Shown here one piece after another: positions 20,101 through 32,600 of a stretch of DNA of 64,000 nt. Under the pieces are notes generated by a model. That model saw nothing but the letters and a program-made list of their open reading frames with translations. It ran no database searches and was not told the DNA's origin. Position numbers and translations under genes: made by a program. The stretch's first letter is position 1. Each line of letters starts with the position of its first letter. Source of the DNA: Saussurea involucrata (taxonomy: Eukaryota; Streptophyta; Magnoliopsida; Asterales; Asteraceae); assembly GCA_033807775.1 (NCBI GenBank), contig CM066314.1, positions 145,937,429-146,001,428 of the forward strand. The letters are read 5' to 3'.

Positions 20101-20819
20101 TGTTAGCCCCAAGTATCTGTTATGTAAAAGTATTGAAAATAGTTCAAGTCAGAAGACCAACAGAGATCAGACAGAAGACTTGGAAGGAGTTCATCAAGAA
20201 GACCAACAGAGCTCAACAGAGCTCTGTCGGATCCAACAGAGCTCAACAGAGCTCTGTCGAAGACTTCCAACAGAACAAGTATTTAAAAGAAGACCAACAG
20301 AGCTCTTTCAACAGAGCTCTGGTGAAGTGAAGACCTCTGTCAGCCTAAGTCTCGTAGGAAATCCCAAGTGTTAGACAAGTGTCCATACTTTCCACGTATG
20401 CCCTAAAAATAGGAGACACACTTTCCACGTGTCATTCTAGGGTACGATAGTACACTGCCTTCACTTTTTCAGGGCTATATATAGAGAGGTAGTGGAACAA
20501 ATAATTGTAAGCTTTGGGAAGAGTAGTTTTTCCACAATTGTTTAAGCACACACTGCAGCAAACCCGAGCACTACCTCCGTACGATATTGTTGTCCTATGA
20601 GATTTCCGAACACACTTGAACATGTTCTTGGTGTGATTCATTATCAATATATGAGCAGCTTTTATATCTGATCCTGTTATCAATTTACTGTTCAATATTT
20701 GATTCTCATAGTTCATTTATCGTTTACACAATCACTCATTTTAATGGCTTTATTTAATATGCTTCCGCTGTCTATTTCACTACCATTAATATGATACAAC
20801 GTGAATCTGGGAACCTACA
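20101..20819 (+). repeat. 3' LTR of element C, copy 1
   Basis: A 719-base LTR, TGTTAGCCCCAAG to GGGAACCTACA, of the same family as the A LTRs. A TATATATA box lies at 20476-20483. Upstream are ACGTG-type boxes (CCACGTAT near 20392, CCACGTGTC near 20425) and a dense group of ACAGAGCTCTG palindromes at 20205-20325. Copy 2 lacks about 40 bases of this palindrome region. Confidence 0.93.
20476..20483 (+). promoter_or_regulatory. LTR promoter TATA box of C, copy 1
   Basis: TATATATA follows the ACGTG boxes and precedes the U5 part, as expected for an LTR promoter. In a solitary 3' LTR it could drive transcription outward into A. Confidence 0.6.
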
Positions 20820-21143
20820 ATTTTTCTTTTAGGTTCAAGGAGCAAAGTCATTTTAGATTTGAAAAACAGATTTTGACTTGCTCCCCCTAAAATTATGCAC
20901 GTTTTCCTTTATAGGCTTCCCCTTGAAAGATGAGCTTATATGAAAGATTTGTCTATTCAGCCCCGGAAAAAAAAACTGTACAAACAAAAAAAATATGTAC
21001 AAACAGATTCACTGAGCTTGTTGAAAAAAAATATGCCTGACAGAGTTCTGGTGAACATCAGAGACTCTGTTGAACTATCCTACCCAACTATTTGACAGAG
21101 CTCTGGTAGGATCATCAGAGGCTCTGTTGAGTTATAAACAGAG
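20820..21143 (-). other. A spacer after RNase H, unit 1
   Basis: Non-coding. In sense it contains TTTTAGGGGGAGCAAGTCAA (about 20872-20895 on +), a polypurine-type string matching those in C, and two AGAGCTCTG palindromes at 21095-21130. It is interrupted by the chimeric insertion at its left edge. Confidence 0.75.
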
Positions 21144-21878
21144 TTAGGAGGACATGTTCAGCATACCCAATTTACTGATTAAGAAGTTAAATCTCCTTTC
21201 ATCAAGGGCTTTTGTAAAAAGATCAGCTAATTGGAAGTCGGTTGAAACGAAGTACATTTCAATCGTCCCTTTTTCAACATGGTCTTTTATGAAGTGATAC
21301 CTTACGTCGATATGCTTGGTTTTGGAATGCTGAACTGGGTTAGCTGTGATTGCTATGGCACTCTTGGAGTCACACAGAATTGGAATTTTATTGTACTCCA
21401 TGCCATAATCTTTGAGTTGAGTTTTCATCCAGAGCACTTGAGAGCAACAACTAGCAGCAACAACATACTCTGCTTCTGCTGTAGAGGTTGAAACGCAGTT
21501 CTGTTTCTTGGATGTCCAACTCACCAATTTTTCACCAAGTAATTGGCAGCTACCAGAAGTACTTTTTCTGTCATTCTTGCATCCTCCATAATCTGAATCT
21601 GTATATGCTACAAGCTCGAAACCAGAATTAATAGGATACCAGAGACCCAAGAATTGAGTCCCTTTCAGATATTTAAATATACGCTTGACAGCAGAAAAGT
21701 GTGATACTTTAGGATTTACTTGAAATCTGGCACAGAGACACGTTGCAAACATTATATCAGGTCTGCTAGCAGTTAAGTACAGAAGTGACCCTATCATGCC
21801 TCTGTAGTTCTTGACATCTACAGGTTCACCATTAAGGTCAGAGTCAAGTTTGACTCCAGTGGCAATAGGAGTTTTCAT
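21144..21878 (-). pseudogene. Element A RNase H region, unit 1 (open)
   Basis: A 244-codon open frame from MKTPIATGVKLDSDL to a normal stop. It holds the copia connection motif YRGMIGSLLYLTASRPDI and the RNase H motifs YTDSDYGG, STAEAEYV and DSKSAIAI. It is cut off from the rest of pol because unit 1 ends within RT at 22225. Confidence 0.9.
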
Positions 21879-21888
21879 TGGTTTTGAA

Positions 21889-22225
21889 TTATTGAACTTG
21901 TATTTTTTTCAAAATGTCAGAGATGTATTTGGACTGACTTATGAAAGTCCCTCTGATGGATTGTTTTACTTGTAAACCAAGGAAGAAAGAAAGTTCTCCC
22001 ATCATGCTCATTTTGAATTCACTTTTCATCAATTTCTCAAACTTATCACAGTACTCTTTCCGTGTAGACCCAAAAATAATGTCATCAACATATATTTGTA
22101 CCAGAAGTATATCATTCTTATACCTCCTAAAGAATAGAGTTTTATCGACAGTACCTTTCTCGAAGTGATTAGTCAACAGAAAGTTTGACATAGTTTCATA
22201 CCAGGCTCTGGGAGCTTGCTTAAGA
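21889..22225 (-). pseudogene. Element A reverse transcriptase C-terminal fragment, unit 1
   Basis: Encodes the RT palm with catalytic YVDDIIFG and FFLGLQVKQS. At 22223-22225 it switches abruptly to envelope-like sequence, which is the breakpoint of the 13.6-kb duplication. In unit 2 the RT continues past this point (35877 on). Confidence 0.9.
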
Positions 22226-22264
22226 AATGGTGTTTATTCTGATTGGATTGAGGTATGGGTTGAT

Positions 22265-25200
22265 TCAGAAATGGTGTTTATTCTTGATTGGATTGAGGTA
22301 TGGGTTGATGGGTTTGGCATTGACAGGGATGATGTCTCTGTCAGCATAAAGATAACCAAAGAATTCTTCTAAGGATGGTTTCTCGGTATGTTGGTTTGAT
22401 GGTTCAGGGTTCTGTTCTGGTACCATTGGGTTCTGATCTTCATGGGTTTCTGTTATGAGGATATCAACATGTCGTCCGGGCTCTTGTAGAACTTGGGGTT
22501 TGACTTGAGGTTGGGCTTGGCTTGTTTGTTCTTCAGCAGAGATTGGGATTGATCTCTCTGGTTCAGTTCTTGGAGATGTAGGAGGGGTATCAAGACAGAT
22601 GATTTCTGGTGGTTCTTGCATTGACTCTTCTGTTGGTTTGATGACTCTGTCTTTGAACATGTAGTCGAATTCCACCATAGTCATTTATGGAATGTTTTCT
22701 TCTGTTATCCCTTTATCTCCTCTTTTTGCCTCTGCCTCTGTCGTCTCTGTCGCTTTGCCTTTCCCTTTTCCCTTTTCAGCCTCTTTCTCTTTTTCCCTCT
22801 CTTTTTCCTTCTCCCCCTTTTGTTGATCTGTGGACTCACCCATTTAGCTATCTGAATGAGCTTCTTTAGCATTTTCAAAATCATCATCATCATCAGATAG
22901 TGCAATTCCAGAAGCGGGTGAGCACGGAGCAACAAACTTTGGAGTAGATTTGGCTCTTTTGCTCGAGGGTTCTCCTTCTGGTGCTCCTTCTGCAGGTCGT
23001 TTAAGTGTGGCAGTCTGTAAGATGGCATCTGTGAAGTTTGTGACTGCCTTTTTCATTGCGTCTTCAACTTCTGTTGCGGCAGTTCTGATCTCATCTACTT
23101 GACTCTCAAAGTTAACTTTGTGAATGTCAAGAGATGCCTGTACGTGTTTCTCTGTCGCCTGTGCCTTCATCAAAAACTTGGATGAAATTGTCATCATCCG
23201 GCTGAGAACAGATCTGCGGAAGTCACCCATCTGGCCAACTGTCATGGGTAAGTCGTTTGGGTTGGAGCTTGAGATGTTGAGTGGAGTAGCAGATGATGTT
23301 GTTGCGTCTTTGATGGCTTTCTTAACAGAGTTGTCAATTAACTCTGTCAAGGTTCTGACGTTCGATTCTGATAAGAGGACAAGAGGTATCGGCAGGGTTC
23401 TGTTCATGGATTCCTTGTGATTCTCTGCCAGTATTTTCTTCAGATCAGCAAGTTCTGTCGAAGTCTTTGTCATATCCTCTGTTCTGTCTCTTTTCAGATC
23501 TGCTATCTCTGTTGTCAGTTTAGTAAATGCTTCTGATCTGGCGCGTTCAGCCTCTGCTCTGAGGTTTTCAGCCTCGGCATATTTCAGAGTTACCTCTGCA
23601 TGTTTATTAGAGATCTGTTGCAATTCCTCTTTAAGAAGAGCATTCTCCTTGCGGATCAGCTCCTCCTTCTGTTCATTGATAAGTTTATACTCATTCAAGG
23701 AGTTGTTGATACTATCACAGAAGCTTTCGAACTCTGCTCTTGTGACAGTGTCAACGGGGGTAACCTTGGTTCCAACACATGGATCCAATTGAACCTCGAG
23801 TTCAGAGGTGCCTCCTTCAAGAGTTGTATTGATGTTGGCTCTTGGAGGACTTCCACCCGATCCTTGATGATCCTTTTGAGGGGATACATCTACAGGTGTT
23901 CTGATCAGAGGTTTCTCCTCCAGCTCAGGTTCTGAGGAAGGAAATCTGATGTGATGAGAATAGTTTGGATCAAGCAAAGTCTTCCCTTGTTCTACTATGG
24001 TCTCCCATTGTCCCTGAGTCGGACAGATGATACGTGAGATTACAAAGATATCTGGTCTATTTTGTGTCATGTCTATATGAGCCACAGAGGCATTATTGTG
24101 TGGAGGTGACCTATTGATGTTCTGGGGCGAATGAACATCACTACCAAAGATAGCTTCCCCGGGTATGTACGTACCAGAGGCATGAAGAGTCGCCTCTGTC
24201 GGTTCTTGCAGGTTAGGGTTCGAGGTGTGCACCTCTATTTCAATAATCCTTTGGTCTTGATCACCAGGATTAGATTGTGTGGAAGCACGGGGATGTTGGT
24301 TATGGATACGCTCATCTGTGTTCTCTTGAACATCTTTTTCTAAGCTCTCATCTGCCTCGGCTCTTAGGGGTATAGAACTCTCGGGATTCTCTCTGTCATC
24401 CCCTTTCTCACCACTACCAGATGAAATAACTTCCACCTCTGATGTTTCTTTTACTCCCTCATGAACAGTCTCCATATTGGATGCTCTGTTCTCTACTTCC
24501 TCCTCCATCACTCTAGAGGAAGACCCCACTTCGGGTACTCTTCTCTCTGGTCTGTTAACTTCCTCTGCTATTTCCTCACTTAAACTCTCCAATGAAGGCT
24601 CAGATCCTAAGTATGCTGGGGTTCTCACCTCAAGTTCTTGAGGTTGAGCAGCACTCTCATAGTTTTGGACAGAGATGTGTTGAGGATCGATTAGGGCAAG
24701 CATTGTACCTGGAATTCTTCGGATAAACGGGTATTCACCTGAAGTCATGGGTTGGAACTTGGACATAACCCAAACAGGTGTAGATTTTCCCTGATGAGTC
24801 AATTCCAGTCTGTCGAATGCTCTTCTAATTACCAGATTTGCTAGTGAGGGTTCTGTTCAAGGTGGATAACATGAAGTTCCACATTGTTGGTAGATTCTGT
24901 CTTCTGAACTCACCTATTCTGTTCAGTTCTTTATTGTATCCCAAGAACTTCATGAATTCAAGAAGAACAACAACATTGGGGGGTTTTTTATAGGCTTTTA
25001 TTCCAAGTTGTCTTTTGGTCTTCATCCTGAAGATTCTTCTGAAAGTGCTTGCACGGATTCTGATTGTTCCTGCTCCTCCATTTCTCGAGTTGACATTCCC
25101 AACAATCCCATCTTGTTCTTCTATGTACTGGCACGTAGTCCAGCATTGTTGGACGTAGATTGCAGGAAGATGATCATCAAACGCTGTCAGGGCTTTAAAG

Positions 25201-25367
25201 ATTTCAGAGTTTCTGAAAAACTCTATGAATATGTGATATAGGGGTAAATAGAGTCCTGGGTTTGGGTCAAATCGATAGTTGTTGTCAGCTAACTCGTATG
25301 GGAGGATAATGATTTCATCGACGGGTCCTATTCGGCTTGAATCAGCAGAGTTTTGAGGTTCTGCCAT
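22265..25367 (-). pseudogene. Sirevirus envelope-like ORF of A, unit 2 (C-terminus missing)
   Basis: Same protein as 7995-11785 but truncated at the duplication breakpoint, so the last ~220 codons are absent. Open blocks: 25367-24825 (180 codons; here the six-G version keeps the frame open longer), 24802-22844 (652 codons) and 22684-22265. The coiled coil lies around 23700-23440. Confidence 0.75.
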
Positions 25368-26031
25368 TGTTGCAGATTAGGGTTTTTTCTTGAAGAACTT
25401 GAAGGTTTTGAACTTTTGAGAGGGAAAGATGAAGGGTTTTTGAATGATCAGAAAGCGTAAGAAAAGAAATGGGTCAGGATAATGGATATTTATACGCTAA
25501 ACATGTGGCTGGGTAATCGTCATAGGTACTGTAGGCACTCGAGTTTCAGATAGTGGAACGGCCTCTACAGTAGAACGTGGAAACAGCTAGTGGTCTGTCT
25601 TTCAATCAGAGAATGCCACATAAGATTTGGTTTTGACCGCTTTTGGGCAAGCAAACCGTCACGGTTAGAGATGTGCGGGTGACAAGTAGTTGACGCTTAA
25701 AGAATGACCCGCATCTCTGATGACGTGCTTCTGATGACGTGGCAGAAAACCGACAGAGCTCTGGTGGAGCTCAGCACAGTTTTGCCTCTGTTGAAATGAC
25801 TTATTCATTTCTTTCCAAGTATCCCAAGATGTTTCACCTTTACCCAAAAATCATTTAGAGTTCTGTATCTGATGTGAAAGTGGTCAAAGAACGTCAACAG
25901 AACTATCTCAGAAGGTTCACAGAGTTCTGGTGAAAATCAACAGAGCTCTGGTGAAATATCAGAGTTCTGGTAAGTTCTTGCAATTACCAAAAAGTTTTCA
26001 TCAGAACAGGTTTTCCCTTCAAAAAGATTTT

Positions 26032-26378
26032 TGTAGGAACCCAGATTCAACAAGTAACAATAATAATAGCAATAATCTTTGTATTGACTGATAAAGAGGA
26101 GTTTACAAGATAGGATTGATGAACACTCTCTCTTACAATTGAAGCTCTCTCTCTCTCTCTATACGTCTGACTCTTTCAAATTGAGGCTAGGAGATTTTTG
26201 AGGCTTAACCTAAAACTCTAACAAATTAGACATTAAATACTTAGGTTTTAAGGCCTAAGCCCATAAGCCACTAAAGCCCACAAATACAATTTGGGCTTTT
26301 ACAATTTAAGCAAATACAATTTGGGCTTTTATAATTTAAGCAAGTAATCTTGAATACAATATAAAATAAAAGCTAACA
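26032..26378 (-). repeat. 3' LTR of element B, copy 2
   Basis: 347 bases. It matches 12450-12775 apart from about 21 extra bases near 26130-26150 (TTACAATTGAAGC and CT repeats). Confidence 0.88.
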
Positions 26379-28114
26379 ATCTCCCCCTTTGTATTCAAGA
26401 TTAAAAAATAGCCCGATCTTCCACAAGGTCAGTTGCTTCAATTTCTTCTTTGACTCCCCCTTGATCGTTGCATACTCCTCCTTGATCTTTGTGTACTCCC
26501 CCTTGACTATTGCATTACTTTTCTGGTCTCAGTTATCTCTCAAACGATCAGAGAACGATTTGATGTGCGGAAGCTTGTATAACCAGTTTGAGTAGTAACC
26601 GATAGTAGATAAACAACTAGGAGATGAAGAGTAGCAAATACATTCTGCTCATGAGAATCTGCATTAAAGAATAAGTAACCAGGGGTAATCATCTAACATA
26701 GAAGCACAATAGCAACTATTATCACAACAATTTATAAAAAAAATGTGTGGCATATGCTCAGAGTTGGCAATGATGAAGCTCTGACAGGACTTCCAGTTAT
26801 CCTTGAAGTAAATTAAAAAATAAACTTCTCAAACTGTTCTTGGCAATATCACATAGATAAGCATGTGGAATCACAAAGATTCGTGATATTGTGTGGAAGA
26901 AAATAGAATATTATCTATTAAGCTCAAAAGCGTGTAAACTGTTTGGACATAACAGGTTTCCACAGACTCAATGTGCATGAGTGAAGTGTGAAGGTGGGGC
27001 AAACTTCCTTCTTTTCAATATCCAACCTTCCAAAGAAAGATCGGATAGCATATGTGCTGCTTCCCCGTGAAAAGTGAAACAGTTCCTTGTGGAGAAGGAA
27101 GTGAGTGGCTGGTGGGGTTAATCCAAGAGTTGGCATGGGCTAGTTGCATGTTTCAATGATTATCACCAAAGAGTTGTGATAGATCAGAAATGTGGTTTGC
27201 CCGACTCAGAAAAGAGATGGTGCAGAGTTGTATAATTCTTTTGACTCTGTTCTCACACCCTCTTTCTTTTTATCATGTAGCTCACATCTAACCAAACTCT
27301 CTTTTTAAATTTTACCGCTTAAGCACAATGAGAAAAACTCATATAGTTATCTCCCCCACTCTTTGATGTAGACCCTTCACCTCTCAAACACTCAAGGTTT
27401 ACTTCTTTGGTAGGAAACACAGGTTTAAGTGATCCATAGAAGTTCTATAAAGCTCACACATTGATCCCATGAAATTGTTGTCCTATAGGTTGGATTGTTC
27501 CACACACCGACTCTTTGAAGTCTCAGAAAAACATTTAATATCCAACTTCTATATTTGAAAAAGCATTTTGGCATCTAGAAGTGGTTTGACCATTTGAAAG
27601 AGGTTTTATCATTTTAAAGATGGCCTTTCTCTAAAAATGATGATGAGTTTAAAGGTTTAGAAATTCTACCTTTACACGAACATGGTCAGATCTGATTTGT
27701 TTTCTCCCCCTCAAATTGAGCAGTAAATTTCATTTATCTTAATTTGAAATCAGATATCCTATAAGAATCAGAAAGTTGGTAATCATCTTTGATGATTCCA
27801 CATTTGTTAGGGATATCCAACAGCACAAATAGTTCCACTTAAAAAAATACAAGGTGCGGGGGATCAGAGTTTAGAAATTACCAGCCAAAACTCTGATTTG
27901 AACATATCTGAAGTACTGGTCCTACACTGAGTTATGTAGAAGCAATATTCAGTTGAAGTCCTGGTTCTATACTGATGTGTATAGAAGCAACATCAATCTG
28001 ATCTGATTATGGCAATGTAGAGAGTGAAGTGATGCTTTCGATCCAGCAAGTATCTACTGACTTTGACAGTGAATTAGGCATATCAGATCACTGAATTTGA
28101 GAAAACTCAGAACA
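26379..28114 (-). mobile_element. Internal 3' part of element B, copy 2
   Basis: Same as 12776-14419 but with about 114 additional bases (26505-26620) that are missing from copy 1. No coding domain is recognised. CTCCCCC strings are present as in copy 1. Confidence 0.65.
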
Positions 28115-28663
28115 GCTGTCAAGCGTATCTTTAAATATCTGAAAGGGACTCAATTTTTGGGTCTCTGGTATCCTCTTAACTCTGGTTTCGAGCTTGTAGC
28201 ATATACAGATTCAGACTATGGAGGATGCAAGAATGATAGAAAGAGTACTTCTGGTAGCTGCCAACTGCTTGGAGAAAAGTTGGTGAGTTGGACATCCAAG
28301 AAACAGAACTGTGTTTCAACCTCTACAGCAGAAGAAGAATACGTTGATGCTGCTAGTTATTGCTCTCAAGTGATATGGATGAAAACACAACTCAAAGATT
28401 ATGGTCTGGAGTATGGTAAAATTCCAATTCTGTGTGACTCCAAGAGTGCCATTGCCATAACAGCCAATCCAGTTCAGCACTCGAAGACTAAGCACATCGA
28501 CATAAGGTACCACTTCATAAAGGATCATGTTGAAAAAGGGACTATTGAAATGTACTTTGTTTCAACAGACTTCCAGCTTGCTGACTTGTTTACAAAAGCC
28601 CTTGATGAAAGGAGATTTAACATCTTAATCAGCAAACTGGGTATGCTGAACCTGTCCTCCTAA
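28097..28663 (+). pseudogene. Element C RNase H, 5'-truncated, copy 2
   Basis: Nearly identical to 14402-14968, with the same B-C junction upstream. One visible difference is Asp for Ala in EEEYVDAAS. Confidence 0.9.
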
Positions 28664-29619
28664 CTCTATTCAAAATTCAACAGAGCCTCTGATGATCCTA
28701 CCAGAGCTCTGTCAAATAGTTGGGTAGGATAGTTCAACAGAGCTTCAGTTTCTCACCAAAACTCTGTTAAGCATATTTTTTCTCAACACTGTGAACATTC
28801 TTTTATTAAAAAAAAAGGAGCTCATTTTTAGGGGGAGCAAGTCAGTACTCAAACGTCAGCATAAAGATAACCAAAGAAAAATAATGCATGGTTTTAGGGG
28901 GAGCAAGTCAGTACTCAAACGTCCAAATCCAAATTGACTCTGCTTTTTGATCTTCATTGATAAATCTTTTTGAAGAAAGGAGGAAAATCTGTTATGATGA
29001 TAACCTTTGTGATAATGTTAAGAATCTGCCAGAACTCTGACTTCTCACCAGAGCCTCTGATGTTTCTCACCAGAGCTCTGTTGTCTGTCTAAGTTTTGTC
29101 TGTTCTTTTCCTTCCACATCAGAACAGAATTTTTAAATGTTTTTAAGGTAAAGGTACACCATCTTGGGTTACTTAATACGATGTGAAGAGATCACTCAAC
29201 AGAAGCAACTTAACAAAGCTCCACCAGAGCTCTGTTAGTTTGTTCTGCCACGTCATCAAAACACGTCATTAGAAGTAACGTCATCAGAGGTGCGGATTAT
29301 TTCTAAGCGTCAACCACTTGTTACCCACACATCTCTAACCGCGACGGTTTACTTGCACAAAAGTGGTCAGAACAAATCCACGTGGCAATCTCTAATTGAA
29401 AGCTAAACCACTAGCTGTCCCCACGATACACAATTCAGGCCACTCCACCTTCTGACACTCGAGTGCCTACAGTATCTACGGCGATTACCCAGCCACAAGC
29501 TCTGACTATAAATATCCAAAACCTTGACCCATTTCTTTTCTAAAACTTCCTAAACCTTTCACCTTTCCCTCTTTTATTTAAATCCTCAGTGTTCTTCAAG
29601 AAAACCCAAACCTGCAACA
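28664..29619 (+). other. Spacer of C, copy 2
   Basis: Non-coding, as at 14969-15924: polypurine-type strings near 28827 and 28893, AGAGCTCTG palindromes, and TATAAATA at 29507-29514 about 110 bases before the envelope-like ATG. Confidence 0.75.
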
Positions 29620-32600
29620 ATGGCGGAACCCCAAAACTCTGCTGATTCAAGCCGAATAGAACCCACTGATGATATCGTTGTTCTTCCATATGAGTTTGCT
29701 GACAACAACTACAGATTTGATCCCACTCCAGGACTCTATCTACCCCTGTATCACGTTTTCATTGAGTTCTTTAGAAACTCTGACATCTTTAGAGCCCTAA
29801 CAGAGTTCGACGACCATCTTCCTGCAATCTATGTCCAACAATGGTGGACTACATGCCAATACATCGAAGAACAAGACGGGATAGTTGGGAGCGTCAACGC
29901 AAGTAATTGAGGAGCGGGAAGAATCCGCATAAGAGCAAGCACCTTAAGAAGAATCTTCAGAATGAAAACCAAGAGACAGCTAGGAATAGATGCCTATGAG
30001 AAACCACCAAAAACAGCTGTTCTTCTTGACTTCATGAAGTTTCTGGGTTACAACAAGGATCTGAATAGGATTGGAGAGTTCAAGCGACAGAATCTACCCA
30101 CTATGTGGAATTTCATGTTCTCCACCTTAAACAGAACCCTTACCAGCAAATCTGGTAGTCAAGACCAAGCCACAACAGAAATCATACAAATCATGTATGG
30201 ATTGTTCTTCAATCGAAACTTTGACTACGCCGGCATTCTCTACAACAATCTTCTTTCAGCTGTCAACACAAAAACCTCATCCATCGCAAGAGGAGGAGTC
30301 GTTGGATCTCACAAGTTCCTGAAGATGATCAAGTTTCCACGCTTTATCAGTCTGGTGATCAGAAGAGCCTTCGACAGACTGGAACTAACTCATCAGGGTC
30401 GCTCAACACCCGTCTGGACGATGTCCAAATTCCTCCCCACTACATCAGGCGAATACCCTTTCATAAGGAGAATTCCAGGTACAATGCTTGCCCTTATCGC
30501 CCCTGACCATATTTCTATCCAGAACTATCAGAGTGTTGCTCTACCTCAAGAACCTGAGGTGAGAACCCGAGCATACTTAGGATCTGAGCCTTCTTTTGAG
30601 AGCTTGAGTGAGGAAGTTATCGGACCAGAGGCAAGAGTACCCGAAGTGAGGTCTTCCTCTAGAAGAGAGGAAGTAGAGGACAGAGCATCTCCTAGAGAGG
30701 CTGTCCATGAGGAAGTACAAGAAACACCAGAGGTAGAAACTATCTCCTCTGATAGTGGTGAGCAAGAGGGGAACATCAGAGAGAATCCAGAGAGTTCTAC
30801 AGCCATAGGAGCCGAGGATATTGCGAGAGTAGAAAAAGATGCTCAACAGAGCACATCTGAGGGTAACCTTAACCAAAATCCCAGTGCTTCCACACAATCT
30901 AATCCTGGTGATCAAGACCAAAGGATTATTGAAACAGAGGTGCACACCTCGAACCCCAACCAGCCTATACCATCAGAGGCACCTCTTCATGCCTCTGGTA
31001 CGCACGAAGCCGGGGAAACTATCTTTGATAGTGATGTTCATTCGCCCCAGAACATCAATAGGTCACCTCCACACGATGATGCCTCTGTGGCTCATTTAGA
31101 GTCCACACAAAATAGACCAGAGATCTTTGTAATCTCACGTAGTATCTGTCCGACTCAGGGACAATGGGAGACCATAGTAGAACAAGGGAAGACATTGCTT
31201 GATCCAAATGCTTCCCATCACACTAGATTTCCTTCTTCAAAACCTGAGCTGGAAGAGGAAACTTTGGTCAGAACACCTGTAGTTGTTTCCCCTCAAAGGG
31301 AACATCAAGGATCGGGTGGAAGTCCTCCAAGAGCCAACATTAACACAACTCTTGACGGAGGCGCCTCTGAACTCGAGGCAGAATTGGATCCATATGTTGG
31401 AACCAAGGAGACCCCCGTTGACACTGTCACAAGAGTAGAGTTCGAAAGCTTCTGTGACAGTATCAACAACTCTTTGAACGAGTATAAACAACTCTTTGAA
31501 CGAGTATAAACAAAAGGAGGAGCTGATCCGCAAGGAAAATGCTTCTCTTAGGGAAGAACTGCTGAACATCTCAAACCAACATGCTGAATTAACTCGAAAA
31601 TATGCCGAAGCTGAAGCACTCAGAACAGAGTCTGAACGGGTCAGAGGAGAAGAGATTGGAAAGCTGACAACAGAAATAGCCGACCTAAGATCAGTCAGAT
31701 CAGAGGAAGTTCAAAAGACTTCGACAAATCTTGCAGACCTAAAGCGACTCATAACAGAGAACCACAGAGCGCAGATGAACAGAACCCTTCCCATCCCCAC
31801 GGTTATTCTTTCAGAATCTAATATCAGAACCTTGACAGAGATAATTACCAACTCTGTTAAGGAATCCATAAAAGAAGCAACCACCTCATCTACTACTCCA
31901 CTAAACATCTCTATCCCTAACCCAAAGGACCTACCCATGACAGTTGGACAAATGGGAGACTTCAGAAAATCAATTCTTAGCCGAATGATGACGATCTCAT
32001 CAAAATTTGTAATGAAAGCTAAGGAAACAGAACAACATGTGAAAGCGTCTCTTGATACTCACAAGGTCAACTTCAAGGCTCAAGTAGAAGAGATCAGAGG
32101 TGCCGCAACAGAGGTAGAAGATGTGATGACAAAGGCAGCCTCAACATTTACTGATATTATTTTACAAGCCACCTCTACATCAAAAAGACCTGCAGAAGAA
32201 GCACCCATAGATGAACCATCAAGCAAGAGACACAAAGCTGGTATGAAGTTTGTTGTTCAGTCCTCACCAAAAGCTCGAATTGACTCCTCTGGCGATGATG
32301 ATGATTTTGAGGATGCTCAAGAAGGTCAATCAGACGATCGACTGGGTGAGTCCTCAGAACAACAAAAGGGGAGAAGGAGAAGGAAAAGGAGAAGGAGAAG
32401 GAGAAGGAAAAGGAGAAGGAGAAGGAGAAGGAGAAGGAGAAGGAGAAAGAGAGAGAGAAGAAGAAAGAGGCAGAGAAGGAGAAAGAGGTTGAAAAAGAAA
32501 GAGAAGCCAAGGGTAAAGGGAAAATCACAGAAGCAACTGAGGAAGAGACTAAAGAAGGAGAAAAGGGGATAACAGAGAAAATCATGACAGATATGACTGA

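Larger units (their letters stand above)
12450..20819. mobile_element. Chimeric B-C insertion: two Sirevirus 3' halves joined, both outer ends U5
   Basis: The left end is the U5 end of LTR B (minus orientation) and the right end is the U5 end of LTR C (plus orientation). It is flanked by ATTTT at 12445-12449 and 20820-20824. Joining the flanks with one ATTTT gives a continuous A spacer that aligns with C around AAATCTTTTTGAA (15269-15281), so no target sequence was lost. The internal junction is near 14419. The outermost 18 bases of both ends are nearly the same (TGTAGG, then AA or TT, then CCCAGATTCA). The simplest reading is one integration of a recombinant cDNA. Two insertions at one site plus a deletion are the alternative. 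Confidence 0.8.

Noticed and set aside
20432..20716. Small ORF on the minus strand in LTR C (and 34086-34370)
   Set aside because: It is antisense within an LTR, with no domain and no conservation beyond the LTR itself.
12450..20819. An ordinary LTR retrotransposon bounded by LTR B and LTR C
   Set aside because: The two LTRs are of different families and opposite orientation, so they cannot be a 5'/3' pair.
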